Source: Costus lasius (Eukaryota; Streptophyta; Magnoliopsida; Zingiberales; Costaceae). Taken from it: DNA of 64,000 bases. Position 1 is the stretch's first letter; each line of letters opens with the position of its first letter. Shown here one piece after another: positions 20,969-34,165 of the stretch. The notes under the pieces were generated by a model. That model was not told the DNA's origin. It worked only from the letters and a program-made list of their open reading frames with translations, and searched no databases. The position numbers were made by a program, and so were the translations under genes. The stretch spans positions 102,451,565-102,515,564 of the forward strand of contig CM050451.1 in assembly GCA_027563935.2 (NCBI GenBank), read 5' to 3'.

Positions 20969-21278
20969 AAAACTATATTAACCATACTCACAAAGAGATT
21001 GCCTCAAGATTCATAGTCGGTACCTGATTCACAGTTGCACCCGTGATTGCCTCGTGGAACACTATTTCTTCAAGTAAAAATTTCTCAAAAATTTTTGCAA
21101 GTAAAACACTTACTAAGAGATTTTTCGTGAATAAAATTTCAACAAATCATGCTGTTAAAATTTTATTTCAAAGCAAAGCAAAGATAAAATAAAATAAATA
21201 AATAATAAAAGTCAGAAGTTTGGGTTGCCTCCCAAAAAGCGCTTGTTTATGGTCTTTAGCTTGACCATAGCTTCTTGT
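20969..21278 (-). other. Athila 3' internal region, proximal part
   Basis: This noncoding AT-rich sequence directly follows the integrase stop. It resumes the Athila element after the solo LTR insertion; 20969-20973 is the right copy of the AAAAC duplication. Confidence 0.75.
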
Positions 21279-24200
21279 TCAAGTTTCCCCTGGGGGATTA
21301 GAGAGAATTAAGTACTCGTCTTCTTCAGCCTTCTCTTCTTCGAAATAATGCTTTAATCGCTGCCCATTCACCTTGAAACCTTGTTGTCCTTCTTTTGATA
21401 TCTCCACGGTGCCATATGGAAATACTTTCTCAACTACAAAGGGCCCTGTCCATCGGCTCCTCAGTTTTCTAGGGAATAACCTAAGACGCAAATTGTACAG
21501 CAGAACTTTATATCCTTCAAAGAATTCCTTCCTAGAGATCCGCTGATCATGCCACTTCTTTGCACGTTCTTTATATATACGGGAGCTTTCATAAGCAGAA
21601 TTTCTGATTTCATCAAATTCATTTAATTGAAACTTCCTCCTTTCTCTAGCACTCTTCAAATCATAGTTAAACTTCTTTACCGCCCAATAAGCCTTATGCT
21701 CAAGCTCCACTAGTAAATGACAAGATTTTCCATAAACTAACTGAAATGGAGACATACCCAAAGGGGTTTTGAAAGCTGTCCAATAGGCCCAAAGAGCATC
21801 ATCCAATTTCATCGCCCAATCCTTCCTTGCTCCTGATACGGTTTTCTCAAGTATCCTCTTGATTTCTCGATTTGACACTTCAGCTTGTCCACTAGTCTGC
21901 GGGTGGTACGGTGTAGCAACTTTATGGCATACCCCATATTTTTGTAGCAATGCTTCAAATTTATTCTCAATGAAATGAGAACCTCCGTCACTGATCAGAA
22001 CTCTGAGTATGCCAAATCTGGGATAAATTATCTTTTTAAACATCTTGGCTACAACACGTGAATCATTAGTGGCCTCAGCTATTGCTTCGACCCATTTAGA
22101 CACGTAATCAACGCAAAGAAGAATATAATTTTTTCCACAGGAAGTAGGGAATGGACCAATAAAATCGATTCCCCAGACATCAAAAATTTTAACTTCCAAA
22201 ATGTCCTGCTGAGGAAACTCATCCTGTTTATTGATGTTACCGGTGCGCTGGCATTTATCATAAGATTGAATAAACTTCCTAGCATCTCAAAAAATCATAG
22301 GCCAATAAAATCCTGACTGGAGAATTTTGAATGTCGTCTTTGATGCACTAGCGTGCCCTCCATAAGGGGAAGAATGACAATGACTGAGTACATCATGAAT
22401 TTCCCTTTCTGGTAAACATCTTCGAAACAAACTATCTGCACATCGACGATATAAGATCGGATCATCCCAGTAGAAATGCTTAACTTCAGCCCTGAATCTC
22501 TTCTTCTCCTGAAATGTCAGGTCAGGTGGCATGATGCTAGACACCAAATAATTTACAATATCTGCATACCAAGGTGTCTCTTGTCTTATAATAACATATA
22601 AATATTCCTCTCGAAATGAATAATTAATTTCTAGATCATCTTCTGCATTTTCCTCTCTCGTCAATCTAGACAAATGATCTGCTACTAAATTTTCTGCCCC
22701 TTTCTTGTCTTTTATCTCGAAATCAAACTCCTACAGGAGTAATATCCATCGAATCAACCTAGGTTTTGCATCTTTCTTGTTCACCAGATACTTGATCGCA
22801 GAATGATTTGTAAAAACAACAACCTTAGAATTAATAATATAAGAGCGGAATTTATTAAAAGCAAAAACTATGGCAAGAAGCTCCTTTTCAGTCGGGGCAT
22901 AGTTTATTTGCGCTCCGTCTAGAGTCTTGCTGGCATAGTAAATCGCATGGAGTTTGTTATTCTTTCGTTGTCCCAGCACTGCTCCTACATCTTGGTCGCT
23001 CGCATCACACATCACCTCATAAGGGAGTGACCAGTCTGGCGGTTGCATGATGGGTGCAGAGACTAGAGCTTCCTTCAGTTTCTCAAATGCTTTTGTACAA
23101 CTCCTATCAAAATTAAAATCAGCATCCTTAGCCAATAAATTAGTGAGGGGCCTAGCAATTTTAGTAAAATTTTGAATAAATCGACGATAAAACCCGGCGT
23201 GTCCCAGAAAACTCCGAATCCCTCTAACTGATGTGGGTGAAGGTAGCTTCTCAATAACTTCAATCTTAGCTTTGTCTACTTTAATACCTCTCTGTGAAAT
23301 ACGATGCCCAAGAACCATCCCTTCTCGAACCATGAAATGGCATTTCTCCCAAGTGAGAACCAGATTCACCTCCTCGCACATCTGCAAGACACGCGATAAA
23401 TTAATCAGACAATTATCAAAGGAAGATCCATACACGAAAAAATCATCCATAAACACATCCATAATATTTTCAATAAGATCAGAGAAAATGGCCATCATGC
23501 GGCGTTGAAAAGTGGCCGGCGCATTGCATAATCCAAAAGGCATGTGTCTGTAGGCAAATGTTTCATACGGGCATGTGAAGGTTGTCTTTTCCTGATCCTC
23601 CGGGTGGATGGGTATCTGGAAAAATCCTAAAAATCCATCAAGAAAACTAAAGTAAGAATTCATCGCTAGTCGCTCAAGCATCTGGTCGATGAAAGGAAGA
23701 GGAAAGTGATCCTTCCGGGTGGCCTTATTTAGCTTTCGATAGTCAATACACATTCGCCATCCAGTTACCGTCCTCATCGGAATCAACTCATTGTTCTCAT
23801 TCCTTGCAGCCGTGACACCCCCTTTCTTTGGGACTACATGAACAGGGCTGACCCATTTACTGTCAGAAATTGGGTATATCACACCTGCATCAAGCAACTT
23901 GAGAACTTCTTTCTTTACCACATCTTTCATGACCGGATTTAGATGACGTTGATACTCAATAGAGGGGTAGCAGTTTTCTTCCATGTAGATTCGGTGCATA
24001 CACAAAGATGGCTTAATTCCGGGTATGTCATCCAATGAATATCCAATCACCTTTCTATAACGTCGGAGTTCCTCAAGCAGTCTTCCCGTTTGAATTTTAT
24101 CCAAATCTGCACTTACTATTACAGGATATGTGGCATTCTCCCCTAGGAATTAGTATCTTAAACTCGGTGGGAGCATCTTGAGCTCTGATTTATCTATTTT

Positions 24201-26636
24201 TACTAGTTTGGATCTTATCAGGATAAGCTTCTCAATTTTCTCTCTCTGTGGCTCAAGCATTTGGACCGAGTCCATCATCCTAGCGTAGGTCTGAGCTTCT
24301 TTCTTCGTGTTCTCATCATCTCCAACTGCGATCAGACAAACTTCCAGCGAGTCTAAATCCTCTCTGAGATCTTCCATCTTCGGTTCCAATTCTGGAGTGT
24401 CGAAAGTAAGGCAAGAATCTGTAAAGGAGGGTTTCTTAAGGGAAGATGAAAGATCAAATTCAATATTATTTTCACCAATGTTTAAAGTTAACATTCCCTT
24501 CTTTACATCAATGATAGCGTCTGCAGTGGCCAAGAAGGGTCTTCCCAAAATAATTGGCAGTCTCAAGTCTTCCTCCATTTCCAACACTACGAAGTCTGCA
24601 GGCACAAAGAACTGTCCAACTTTTATAGGAACATCTTCCAATATTCCGACAGGTCGTCAGACCGATCGATCTACCAACTGTAAAGTAATTGCAGTAGGTT
24701 TCATGTCACCCATGTCAAGTTTTCTACAGATCGACAGGGGCATCAAGCTAACACTTGCGCCCAGGTCGCACAGTGCTCCTTCAAATGGCATATTGTCAAT
24801 CTGACATGGAATGGTGAAGCTTCCTGGATCCTTCAACTTATGAGGAGTTTTATTCTGTATTATTGCACTACATTCCTCTGTAAGTGCCATAGTACCAATT
24901 TCTTCAATCTTCCGTTTATTAGAAAGTATATCCTTTAAGAACTTTGCATAGGTAGACATCTGTGACAACGCATTAGTGAAGGGTATATTGATGTACAACT
25001 TTTTCAATATCTCCAGGAATTTGCCGAACTACTTATCCAATTTTGCCTTGGCCAGTCTCTAAGGAAAGGGAATGGGTGGAACGTACGCAGGTGGTCCTAC
25101 ATATTTCTCCTTCTCTTCCACATCGGCCTTTTCTTTATCTAGATGCGGTTCTTCAGGCTGTTCCTTATCGACTACTGGTGTAACCTCTGCTGCAGGCATC
25201 TGGGGTTCTTCCAACTGCTTCCCACTCCTTGTAGTTATTGCGCTGTAATTTTCTCTTGGACTTAATTCAGATTGTCCAAGTAATCTCTCCTGAGGTCTAG
25301 AGGCAGTACTTGCTTGCTGTGCAATTTGATTTTCCAACATCTTGTTATGAGTAGTCAAAGCTTGTACACAGGATGTCAGCTGCTTGAACTGATCAGCAAG
25401 GTCGTCAATTCTCTTCTGCTGGTTCAAAATAGCTCCCAGCACGAAATCATAATTCGGCTTTTGGGGCTGCCCATACTGTCTCGGCTGGAAACCTGGTGGT
25501 GGCCGATTATTCTACTGAGCATATTGAGGAGGAGCTTGCCCTTGATTTTGTTTGTATGACAAGTTGGGGTGGTTCCTCCATCCTGGGTTGTAAGTAGCAG
25601 AGTAAGGGTCATTTGCAGGTCTCTGATTATAATTCCCCACAGCGTTCACTTGCTCTTGATCTGATTCCTCTTGTGGAGAAGTTATGATCCGGCATTCAGA
25701 TGCATTGTGCCCTGTTACATCACATACCTCACAAGAAACCATGTTAACTGAACTAGGTGAAAAAGATAGGGAATCAATCTTCTGAACTAGAGAATCAACC
25801 TTCGCTGCGAGTGACATCAAGGAGTCATTATGATACTTACCAAATCTCGTCGAAATAATATTCCGCTCACCTGCCCATTGGTTATGGTTCATGGCCATAT
25901 CCTCTAGAAGAGTTGTTGCTTCTTCCACGTTCTTGCTCATAATTGTTCCTCCGGCCGCAGCGTCCACCATCATCTTGGTGCTATAGTCCAAACCATTGTA
26001 AAAGATTTAGACTAAAATCCAGTCTTGAAGTCCACGATGTGGGCACATGCACTGGAGCTCCTTGAAACGCTCCCAAGCCTCATAAAGCGATTCTCCCTCT
26101 TGCTGTGTAAAACACATGATCTTGTTGCGCAATTGAACAGTTTTGCTTGGCAGGAAATATTTGTTCAGGAATGCTCTGGACAACTGCTCCCACGTGGTGA
26201 ATGATCCTGCTGGCATAGAGTACAACCAAGCTCTAGCACGGTCCCTGAGAGAAAACGGGAATAGTCTCAGTCTTATGGCATCAGATGAAACTCCGTTAAT
26301 CTTAACTGTATCGTAGTATTCAAGAAAAACAGCTAAATGAAGATTTGGATCTGAATTTGGGGAACCCCGAAATTGGTTTTGTTGAACCATCGTCATTAAT
26401 GCTGGCTTTAGCTCAAAATTGTTCGCCTCTACGTTGGGTCGAACAACACTTGAATTAAACCCTTGTATATTAGGTGCTGCGAAGTCCCTCAAAGATTGAT
26501 GATGATTGTCCTCCGCCATCTCTCCTTTCTCAGAATTCTTTTTAGCCTCAAACTGCAGTCTCCTTCGAAGGCGGAATGTGCGCTCAATTTCTGGGTCTTC
26601 TAGAAACAAAGCACCTGCACGAGAAACTCTAGGCAT
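21279..26636 (-). pseudogene. gag-pol: Athila gag-pol, one frame of 1786 codons with eight in-frame stops
   Basis: From MPRVSRAG at 26636 to NPPGET at 21282 every recognisable segment lies in the same frame. Gag: retrotransposon Gag core about 26200-26400, CCHC knuckle CEVCDVTGHNASEC at about 25694-25733. Protease: CDLGASVSLMP (D near 24767) and [25 protein letters not shown] at about 23442-23453. RNase H: MCDASD near 23006; the usual TDHSAIKYL motif reads TNHSAIKYL (Asp to Asn, 22806-22808). Integrase: D near 22166, then a D-35-E pair in LISDGG and QAEVSN. Stops: TAA 26007-26009, TAG 25512-25514, TAG 25059-25061, TAG 25029-25031, TGA 24657-24659, TAA 24150-24152, TAG 22731-22733, TGA 22287-22289. 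No frameshift is needed. The polyprotein matches the Athila/Tat branch of Ty3/gypsy; it is dead. Confidence 0.94.
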
Positions 26637-26752
26637 ACAACGTGTAAGTAGACAATAAAAAGAAAAGAATAGTAAAAACTAATGGCAAAAGAAAAAAAAG
26701 AAAAATGCCTAATCTCCTAACTTATCAATCGATCAATATTAACTATCCGTAG

Positions 26753-26770
26753 TCCCCGGCAACGGCACCA
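26753..26770 (-). promoter_or_regulatory. Athila primer binding site (tRNA-Asp type)
   Basis: The reverse complement TGGTGCCGTTGCCGGGGA matches the usual Athila primer site TGGCGCCGTTGCCGGGGA with one C to T change. It lies six bases inside the LTR boundary at 26777. Confidence 0.93.
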
Positions 26771-26776
26771 AAAACT

Positions 26777-27163
26777 TGATAGCAATCTGCAAGTGCACGG
26801 ATTTATTGAAGTAATAAAAGTTATCGATCCCACAAGGACTACGAAGCTAAGTACTGACTTTTCAACTTGTTTAAATTTAGGCTAACAAAATCAATGGTTT
26901 GTTTTCCTAACTTATGCAGACATGCAAACTCGGAACAACTTTTAAGGGGTTTAGATTTCAACGAGTCGGGAATTTATGGGTTCGCCACTTTGACAATTAT
27001 GAGTCTTTAAATAAATAACTAATTCACAAAAATTATCTAGCATGAAAGGAACTCTTCCTAAAGTGCGTACTACCTCCTCCCGAAGCGTAGTATGGTATTT
27101 AACTAGATTAACTAACTACTCCCGTGATAGTTAACCTAATTAAACACTTTAAGCTCTATGATG
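26777..27163 (-). repeat. Athila 5' LTR, truncated
   Basis: The plus-strand left end is TGATAGCAATCTGC, i.e. the LTR ends ...TTGCTATCA. It runs to CTTTAAGCTCTATGA, shared with the other LTR at 15454-15477, and breaks off at about 27163. Confidence 0.85.
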
Positions 27164-27200
27164 TGCCACTTGTTGTTGAAGAGGGAGTGGATGCGCCAAT
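27164..27200. other. 37-bp orphan segment between Athila LTR and Cop1-C
   Basis: It matches neither the Athila LTR (compare 15478 onward) nor Cop1. It ends CCAAT directly before the Cop1-C 5' LTR, while the sequence after Cop1-C starts CCACT. This is possibly an imperfect target duplication, which would make this piece part of the GypF LTR continued at 44738. Not proven. Confidence 0.4.
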
Positions 27201-28882
27201 TGTTGGGGTATGCCCTTAAGGCTAATGTTTGAGGCCTTGGGATTCTTTCAGTATCATGTATAAACTCTTATGTTTATAAAGGCAATGGTTGTTATTCAGG
27301 TTGTTACATTGTCTGCTACAATAAGTGTACTACTGAATAATGTCTCAATGCTGTTCAGCTAGGCTGACATGCTATATGTCCTTAGTCGAGATATCTTGGT
27401 GAACATGAGACAGCCTTGATATGATTGAGACTAATATGTGTTCTAATCTTATAGGATGCTTCGAGCATGGAATAAGATGTAGACTTATGGGTACATTGGA
27501 TGTATTGGACAGACCCTACTAGGATATTCAATTGCTTGTCACAATGTGAATAATCCTTGTTTGCAACAAGTGGCACATTTCCTCTGACTTGAGATCACTT
27601 GTGTTTCTAAATGATGATTGACATTGTTTTGAGGTAGTTCAATATCATTTGAAATATAATGGTTATAGACTATCTTGGATAATGAACATGAGTCATGTTA
27701 GGGCACTAGTGATAGATATAGGATTGTCGTCTCCTTGTTTAGGAGTGTGATGTTCTAAAGGGGCCCCCCTGGATGAGATGATTGAGAAAGTGTATGGCCA
27801 TACCCAGATGACTATGTTCATCTAATCTAATCATTCTCATCATATTGGAGTTACAGGCTTGACACGCTTGTCCAATAAGAACATCAAGTGGCAAAGGAAA
27901 CATATATGCCTAGTGAAGTGGATTCACACTTGTGCTGTGTTTTGGGTGTAGTCTTGGAAGACTTTTTCCTTTATATCGGGAGACAGTGATGTGTTGCTAG
28001 ATACCCCTCACTGATCGTGATAACGTAAGTTATCATTACCGACATTTGAAGGAAACCCTTAGGGTCGCACAATTTGATGATATGGCTTACTTAAGTCAGA
28101 TCGTGTGGACTGAATTGTTTGGGTTCAGTTTAAAGGGATTTAAACTCTGATTGTAAGTGAGATCTGGTCTGATCATGTTTGATTGATTAGGGCTTGAGAT
28201 CGGTAAGCTTCGATCGAGAGAGATGATGCTAGATCGGTGAGATCAGGAGCATCAGGAGATGAACGGTTAGATCTGGAGCCTTAGGGTTTAATTGTGATCT
28301 AGACCAAGTGCTTGGGTTAATTGGTCTTTGAACCAAACCAAAATGAACCGGCTCATGTGTGAGCGCATGGTTCAAAGGGGAGAAGAATGAGCGTTTGGTT
28401 CACTTGATGTGAACGCATAACGCATGAACGCATGTCGGTTTCTATTTTTGGAAGTTCCAAAATAGAAACGCCTCCACGTTCGGTTTGCTTCATTCTCCAT
28501 GCTCGCCCTTTGCTCCTCTCGACGACTCTTTCGTGTGGAGAAGAAAAACGTCTTGGAGAAGGTTCGGCCAAGCAAGAGAGTTCATCTCTCATTCCCTTTC
28601 ATTCGATCAAGACACCTTGGAGCCTTGCTAGCACAAGAAGCAACAAGGGAGTAGGCGACATCTCATCTTGTGTGCGGCACTTTGGAGGAGAGCCCTTTCG
28701 CCATCTTCTTCCAAGGCACCATCCAAGAGATGGCTATGGTATGATCCCTTGTTGATCTGCATAAGTTCTTGAAAGTTGATCATATGACATGCAAAAGATC
28801 ATAAGAAACCCTTGCTTCCGCTCGAAAATTTTATATGCGCCTCCTATTAGGGTTTCGCCCCCCTTGTCATAGGGGACTTTCA
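27201..28882 (+). repeat. 5' LTR of Cop1-C, 1682 bp
   Basis: The LTR runs from TGTTGGGGTATGCCC to TAGGGGACTTTCA, followed two bases later by the primer site. I see roughly a dozen substitutions against the 3' LTR. Confidence 0.95.
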
Positions 28883-30708
28883 ATTGGTATCAGAGCATGC
28901 GGTTAATGTATGTTCATATGATTGCTTGATCTTCATGTTTGATCCATGCTTGCGCAAATGTTTAGATCTAATATTTCTCATCATGCGAAAATACTAGATG
29001 ATTGTATTTTCATTGTGGCGCATGTATGATGCTTACATAGTTGCGCATGTTGAATGTTATAGTTTTTCTTAAAAACTTAATCACCTGCGCGACTCACCTT
29101 AGATCTAAGTGGTGCCTGCTATAAACCCTTAGACGGGTTATTAGGGTTGAAGTCACAGTCGAGTCTAGATCCAACCAGTCTGATCAGACCATCTGACAGC
29201 CTAGATGGGTCGACCAGATGGCACCTGTGCGCAAGCACGAGGTGGCTATAGGTCGACTGCAGACAGGCGTGTAGCGATGTCTGGTTGAGACAACCAGTGA
29301 ACGCGCATGAGTTAGGCCCGGGGTCACACCCGCTTGCCAGAACTCATGAGGTCGTTCAGCCCAGCGCATGCATGGTTGACCATTAGGTCGACTCAAGTCA
29401 GTTAGGACTTGGTGCATGCAAGGGCAGTGGATCTGACTAGGTCTGATGAGTGGATCCCTAGTAATGGACCGTTGTACGGTAATAAGGCACATAAGGAAAA
29501 TAAAATTGATGCCAATGGGTTTTCGAAAATTTTATTTTCTTATTTGGATCACATGTTGATTGGATGCCATGATGCTTGTTTATTTAATCTTATGTGGGCT
29601 GCCTATTTAATGTGTGCTGTGCTGGGGCCTGCGTGCCTGGATTAAAAGTGTAAATTATTATAATTGTGATCTGCGCATCACATTTTAAATAATTTATTGT
29701 GTAATTGACCTACGAGTCAATCTTGTCTAGATAGATTAAATTGTAATTTTAATCAGACAAGAGCACATAACACACATGGCAGAGGCGCTTGCAGCTTGAG
29801 GCTTGACCAGGTGGGAGGTCTAGGGTTCGACCGTATGACATGCGCATATACCTAGTGGGCGCACCTGAGCTGCAGTGGGCGCTTGGGCCCTGGGTTGGGC
29901 CAGATGAGATGCAAAAGACCCATGAAGAGCTCAAGTGAAGACTTAAGTTAAATTAAGGTCTTACCTAGGCTTAATGGGCTTTTACCACATAAGATCATCA
30001 TGCTTTCTTTTATTGTTTATATAATTAGAACTGCATGATTTATTCTTCTGCTATCACCATAGGGTTTGAATGGTAGTAAGAAGATAAAAGACCGTTAAAA
30101 TCCAACGTTAAATATCAAGCACGTAAGCCTTCTGACGCGAAACCTCACTGTTCTGACTATCGTTGGGGCCGTGTTGTACCCACTCAGTGGGCACGCCCAT
30201 CTATCTTCAGACGGTGTGTGATTACACCTGCGTGTTACAGAGAAGGGATTTATCGCTTTTCGTTGCTCAGCATAGCACGTGGTGGTCCAGGGAGTAGGTC
30301 AGGTCAGCTTGACCATGTAGGCTACATACTGAGCATATGTTAGCTATATGGAGGCAGCCATCTGTGGGATCAGAGACTGTGTTGTACCAACTCAGTTGGC
30401 ACAGTCTGCTGGATTGCCCAGATGAAGGGGAATTGCACGGGTTGGCGATTGGCAGGGACTGCCTACCAGAAATTAGTGCTTGTACTCTCTGTGCATCTTA
30501 TCTCGCCTGAGCGGGACGCGGAGACCAAGTATGAAATCTGGATCCCATCTCACTAAAAGAGTGTTACTCTTTCGGACTGTTTTACTGGATTTTTCAGTCA
30601 GATAAAATAGTAAGAAAAGAATCTTTCTTAAGTCCTGGATTGATTCTAAACATTGATACTGACCTTGCTGTTCTTGCAATGTTGTAGATTTCTGCAGCAA
30701 CGAACACC
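28883..30708 (+). other. Cop1-C leader with primer site
   Basis: TGGTATCAGAGC at 28885-28896 is a perfect 12-base match to the 3' end of plant initiator tRNA-Met. The rest is ~1.8 kb of noncoding leader colinear with Cop1-A and -D. It includes a B-box-like GGGTTCGACC near 29823 in a segment shared with the Cop1-A leader. Confidence 0.9.
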
Positions 30709-33700
30709 ACGAATTTCAATGTGCGATCCCTACTGGAAAGGGAGAAGTTTGCTGGGCCAAACTTCTCAGACTAGTACGGACACCTTAAGATTGTTCTTAA
30801 GGCAGAGAGGAAACTGTATGTCCTCGAGACGGCTATACCGCCTCAACCCGCTGCGAACGCAGCAAGGGCGGTTCGCGATGCCTATGAAAAGCATGTCAAT
30901 GATAGCATGTCAATGATAGCATTGATGTCGCTTGCCTGATGCTAGCGTCTATGACGCCAGAGCTGCAGCGTCAGCATGAGGATCTATCTGCTATACAGAT
31001 TATAGCAAACCTCAAGATGCTGTATGCTGCACAGGCTAGGACTGAACGCTACAATTTGACTAAGCTTTTCTTTCAGAGCAAACTGACTGAAGGGAGTCCA
31101 GTGGGAGCTCATGTGCTCAAGATGATTGGGTACAAGGAGGCTCTAGAGAAACTGGAACATACCGTCAATCAGGAGCTTGCTGTAGACATCATTCTTCAGT
31201 CTCTCCCGGCCACTTTCGATCCGTTCATCATTAATTTTAATATGAACAAGATCGACTGCACCCCGGCAGAGTTACTGAACATGCTGTTGACTACAGAGTT
31301 GACTCTAAAGGGAAAGCCTTCAACCTCTGTCTTGATGGTTCCTTCAAGGAACAAGAAGAATGGGAAGAAGGGCAAAGCTCCTGTCAAGAGCTACAACAAG
31401 GCTCTGAAACAAAAGGTTAAGCGGTCGAAGGAATACAGATGTTTCCACTGTGGCCAGCTGGGTCACTGGAAAAAGGACTGTAAAGCGCTCCAAGGAGACA
31501 AGAAGGGAAGCATCGCTTCTGGCTCAGGTATTTTTGTGACTGAAGTCATGATATCTTCTTCTTCTATTTCATGGGTGTTGGACACTGCATGTGGAGTTCA
31601 CATTTGTTCAAATGTATAGGAACTCAAGAGAAGAAGACAGGTGGGACAGCATGAGGTGGACCTACGAGTTGGAAACAGGGCACGGGTTGCTGCTGTTGCT
31701 GTAGGAGAATATCACATCTCATTACCATCTGGACTTGTATTGGAACTGAACAATTGTTATTTTGTACCAAGCATAACGAAAAATATTATCTCTATTCCTG
31801 CTCTTGTCAGGAAAGGGTTTTCCTTTGAATGCAATATTTCAAAGTGTGTTATTTCTTTAGATAATATTGTTTATGCTACTGGATCAATTAACAATGGGTT
31901 ATTCATGTTGGACATGGAATGTTCTATACAAAATATTGATAATAAGAAAGCCAAGTATGCTGATGACAGCACCTTGCTATGGCATAGTCGTTTAGGCCAT
32001 ATTATCAAGAAACGCATTAAGCAGTTGCATGATCATGGACTGCTGGGATCATTCACCTATAAGGAGATTGATACATGCAAAGCTTGTTTAATGGGTAAAA
32101 TGACGAAGGCTCCTTTTTCTAATAAAGGTCAAAGGGCTTCAGGTTTACTTGACCTTATACACAGTGATGTGTGTGGGCCATTTAGTAAACATTGGGGTTG
32201 CGAGGCTTATGTCAAAAAGCTCGCCTCTGGGAAACTAGAGAGAAAATCTGAGAAATGTATCTTTGTCGGTTACCCTAAGGAAACTAAGGGTTATTATTGC
32301 TACGATCCCAAAGAGAACAAAGTATTTGTTGCTCGGACGGCTATTTTTCTTAAGAAGGAGTTTCTTTTGCAAGAGGCCAGTGGGAGAAAAATAAAGCTGG
32401 ATGAGAATCCAGAAGAAGGACAAAGTAGTCAAGCACAGTTGGATGAGCCTGAGCCAGTAGAACAGGTTATTGAACAACCTGAGGCTCAGATATCACGGGA
32501 ACCGCGAAGATCGGGAAGGATCCGTCGACAGCCTGAGCGCTATGACGGAGTCTACATCATTGATCATGATGAACCCCTCACTTATGCGGATGCGGTCAGT
32601 GGACCGGAATCAGCGAGATGGCTTGAAGCTATGCGCGCCGAGATGGACTCCATGTCAGATAACCAAGTCTGGGATTTGGTTGATCCGCCTCCGGGAGTAA
32701 TCCCTATAGGCTGTAAATGGATCTTCAAGAAGAAGATTGACATGGATGGTAACGTGGTTACCTATAAAGGCAGGCTAGTTGCGAAAGGTTTCAAACAAAT
32801 CTACGGAATAGATTATGATGAAACTTTCTCTCCTGTAGCCATGTTCAAGTCTATTCGGATTATTCTCGCGATAGCAGCATATTATGATTATGAGATCTAG
32901 CAGATGGATGTGAAGACTGCTTTCCTTAATGGAAATCTGCAAGAGGATGTGTATATGACTCAACCTGAAGGTTTCACTAATCCATCAGATCGTCATAAAA
33001 TATGCAAGTTAAAGAAGTCCATTTATGGACTTAAGCAAGCATCAAGAAGCTGGTATATTCGTTTTGATGAATCAATCAGTGAATTTGGTTTCATCAAGAA
33101 TGAAGATGACCCGTGTGTATAAAAGAGGTTTAGTGGGAGCGTGATTACTTTCCTAGTCCTCTACGTCGATGATATCTTAATCATTGGAAATGATATTCCT
33201 GAACTGCATGCGGTTAAGGCATGGTTAAGAAAATGTTTCCAGATGAAAGATTTAGGAGAAGCAGCCTATGTATTAGGTGTGAAGATCTACAGGGATAGAT
33301 CTAAGAGGCTTCTCGGGCTGTGCCAGAGTACTTACATCGATAAAGTCCTGGAGAGATTTCATTTAGAAAATTCTAAAAGAGGATATCTTCCAGTCAGACA
33401 TGGTCTGAATCTTTCAAAGAGTCAGTGTCCACAAACACAGACTGAGAAAGATGAAATGGACAATACGCCTTATGCTTCGACTATTGGGTCCATTATGTAT
33501 GCGATGTTGTGTACTCGCCCAGACGTTGCTTACGGGTTAAGCGTGACCAGTCGATTCCAAAGTAATCCAGGTCAGGCACACTAGATTGCAGTCAAGAACA
33601 TTTTGAAATATCTTCGGAGGACCAAAGATACGTTCTTGATATATGGAGGTCAGGAAGAACTCAGTATTGAAGGATATACTGACGCTTCGTTCCAATCTGA

Positions 33701-34145
33701 CCAGGATGATTTTCGATCGCAATCAGGCTATGTTTTTAGCTTGAATGGTGGAGCGGTGGTGTGGAAAAGTTTCAAACAATCTATCGTTGCTGATTCCACA
33801 ACAGAAGCCGAGTATGTTGCAGCCTCAGAAGCATCTAAAGAGGCAGTGTGGATTCGTAAGTTCGTTCAGGAACTTGGTGTTGTTCCTTCGAGTGCAGATC
33901 CTTTGATTATCTTCTGTGATAACACTGGAGCAATCGCACAAGCAAAGGAACCACGGTCGCACCAGAAGTCCAAGCACATACAGAGACGGTTTCACTTGAT
34001 CCGGGAGATCATTGATCGAGGCGAGATCAAAATCTGCAAGGTTCATACAGACGACAATCTGGCTGACCCGCTTACAAAGCCTCTGGCGCAGCAGAAGCAT
34101 GAGAAGCACTGTAATAATATGGGTTTGAGATTTCTCAACCATTAG
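30709..34145 (+). pseudogene. gag-pol: Cop1-C gag-pol, multiply broken
   Basis: Compared with the intact 1294-codon frame: the start codon is ACG instead of ATG (30709-30711). TAG at 30772-30774 replaces Trp. A 14-bp tandem duplication (CATGTCAATGATAG, 30892-30905 and 30906-30919) shifts the frame. TAG occurs at 31617-31619. A 462-bp in-frame deletion at about 32191 removes codons equivalent to 491-644, i.e. the integrase core including the second Asp and the Glu. Further stops are at 32898-32900 (TAG for Trp), 33120-33122 (TAA for Tyr) and 33582-33584 (TAG for Trp). CCHC (CFHCGQLGHWKKDC), protease DTACG, YVDD and RNase H motifs remain readable. It ends LRFLNH as in the other copies. Non-functional. 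Confidence 0.94.
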
Positions 34146-34165
34146 ATTAAGTGCAAGTGGGAGAT

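Larger units (their letters stand above)
15454..27163 (-). mobile_element. Athila-like Ty3/gypsy element, both LTRs truncated
   Basis: The element has a minus-strand gag-pol with Athila/Tat-type Gag, protease, RT, RNase H and integrase, a tRNA-Asp-type primer site, and two partial LTRs sharing the ATTAAAC-CTTTAAGCTCTATGA segment. Removing the nested solo LTR (17933-20968 plus a 5-bp duplication) leaves about 7.2 kb of internal sequence. The left LTR has lost its end next to a copia LTR; the right LTR is cut at 27163. No env-like frame was found between pol and the 3' LTR. Confidence 0.92.
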
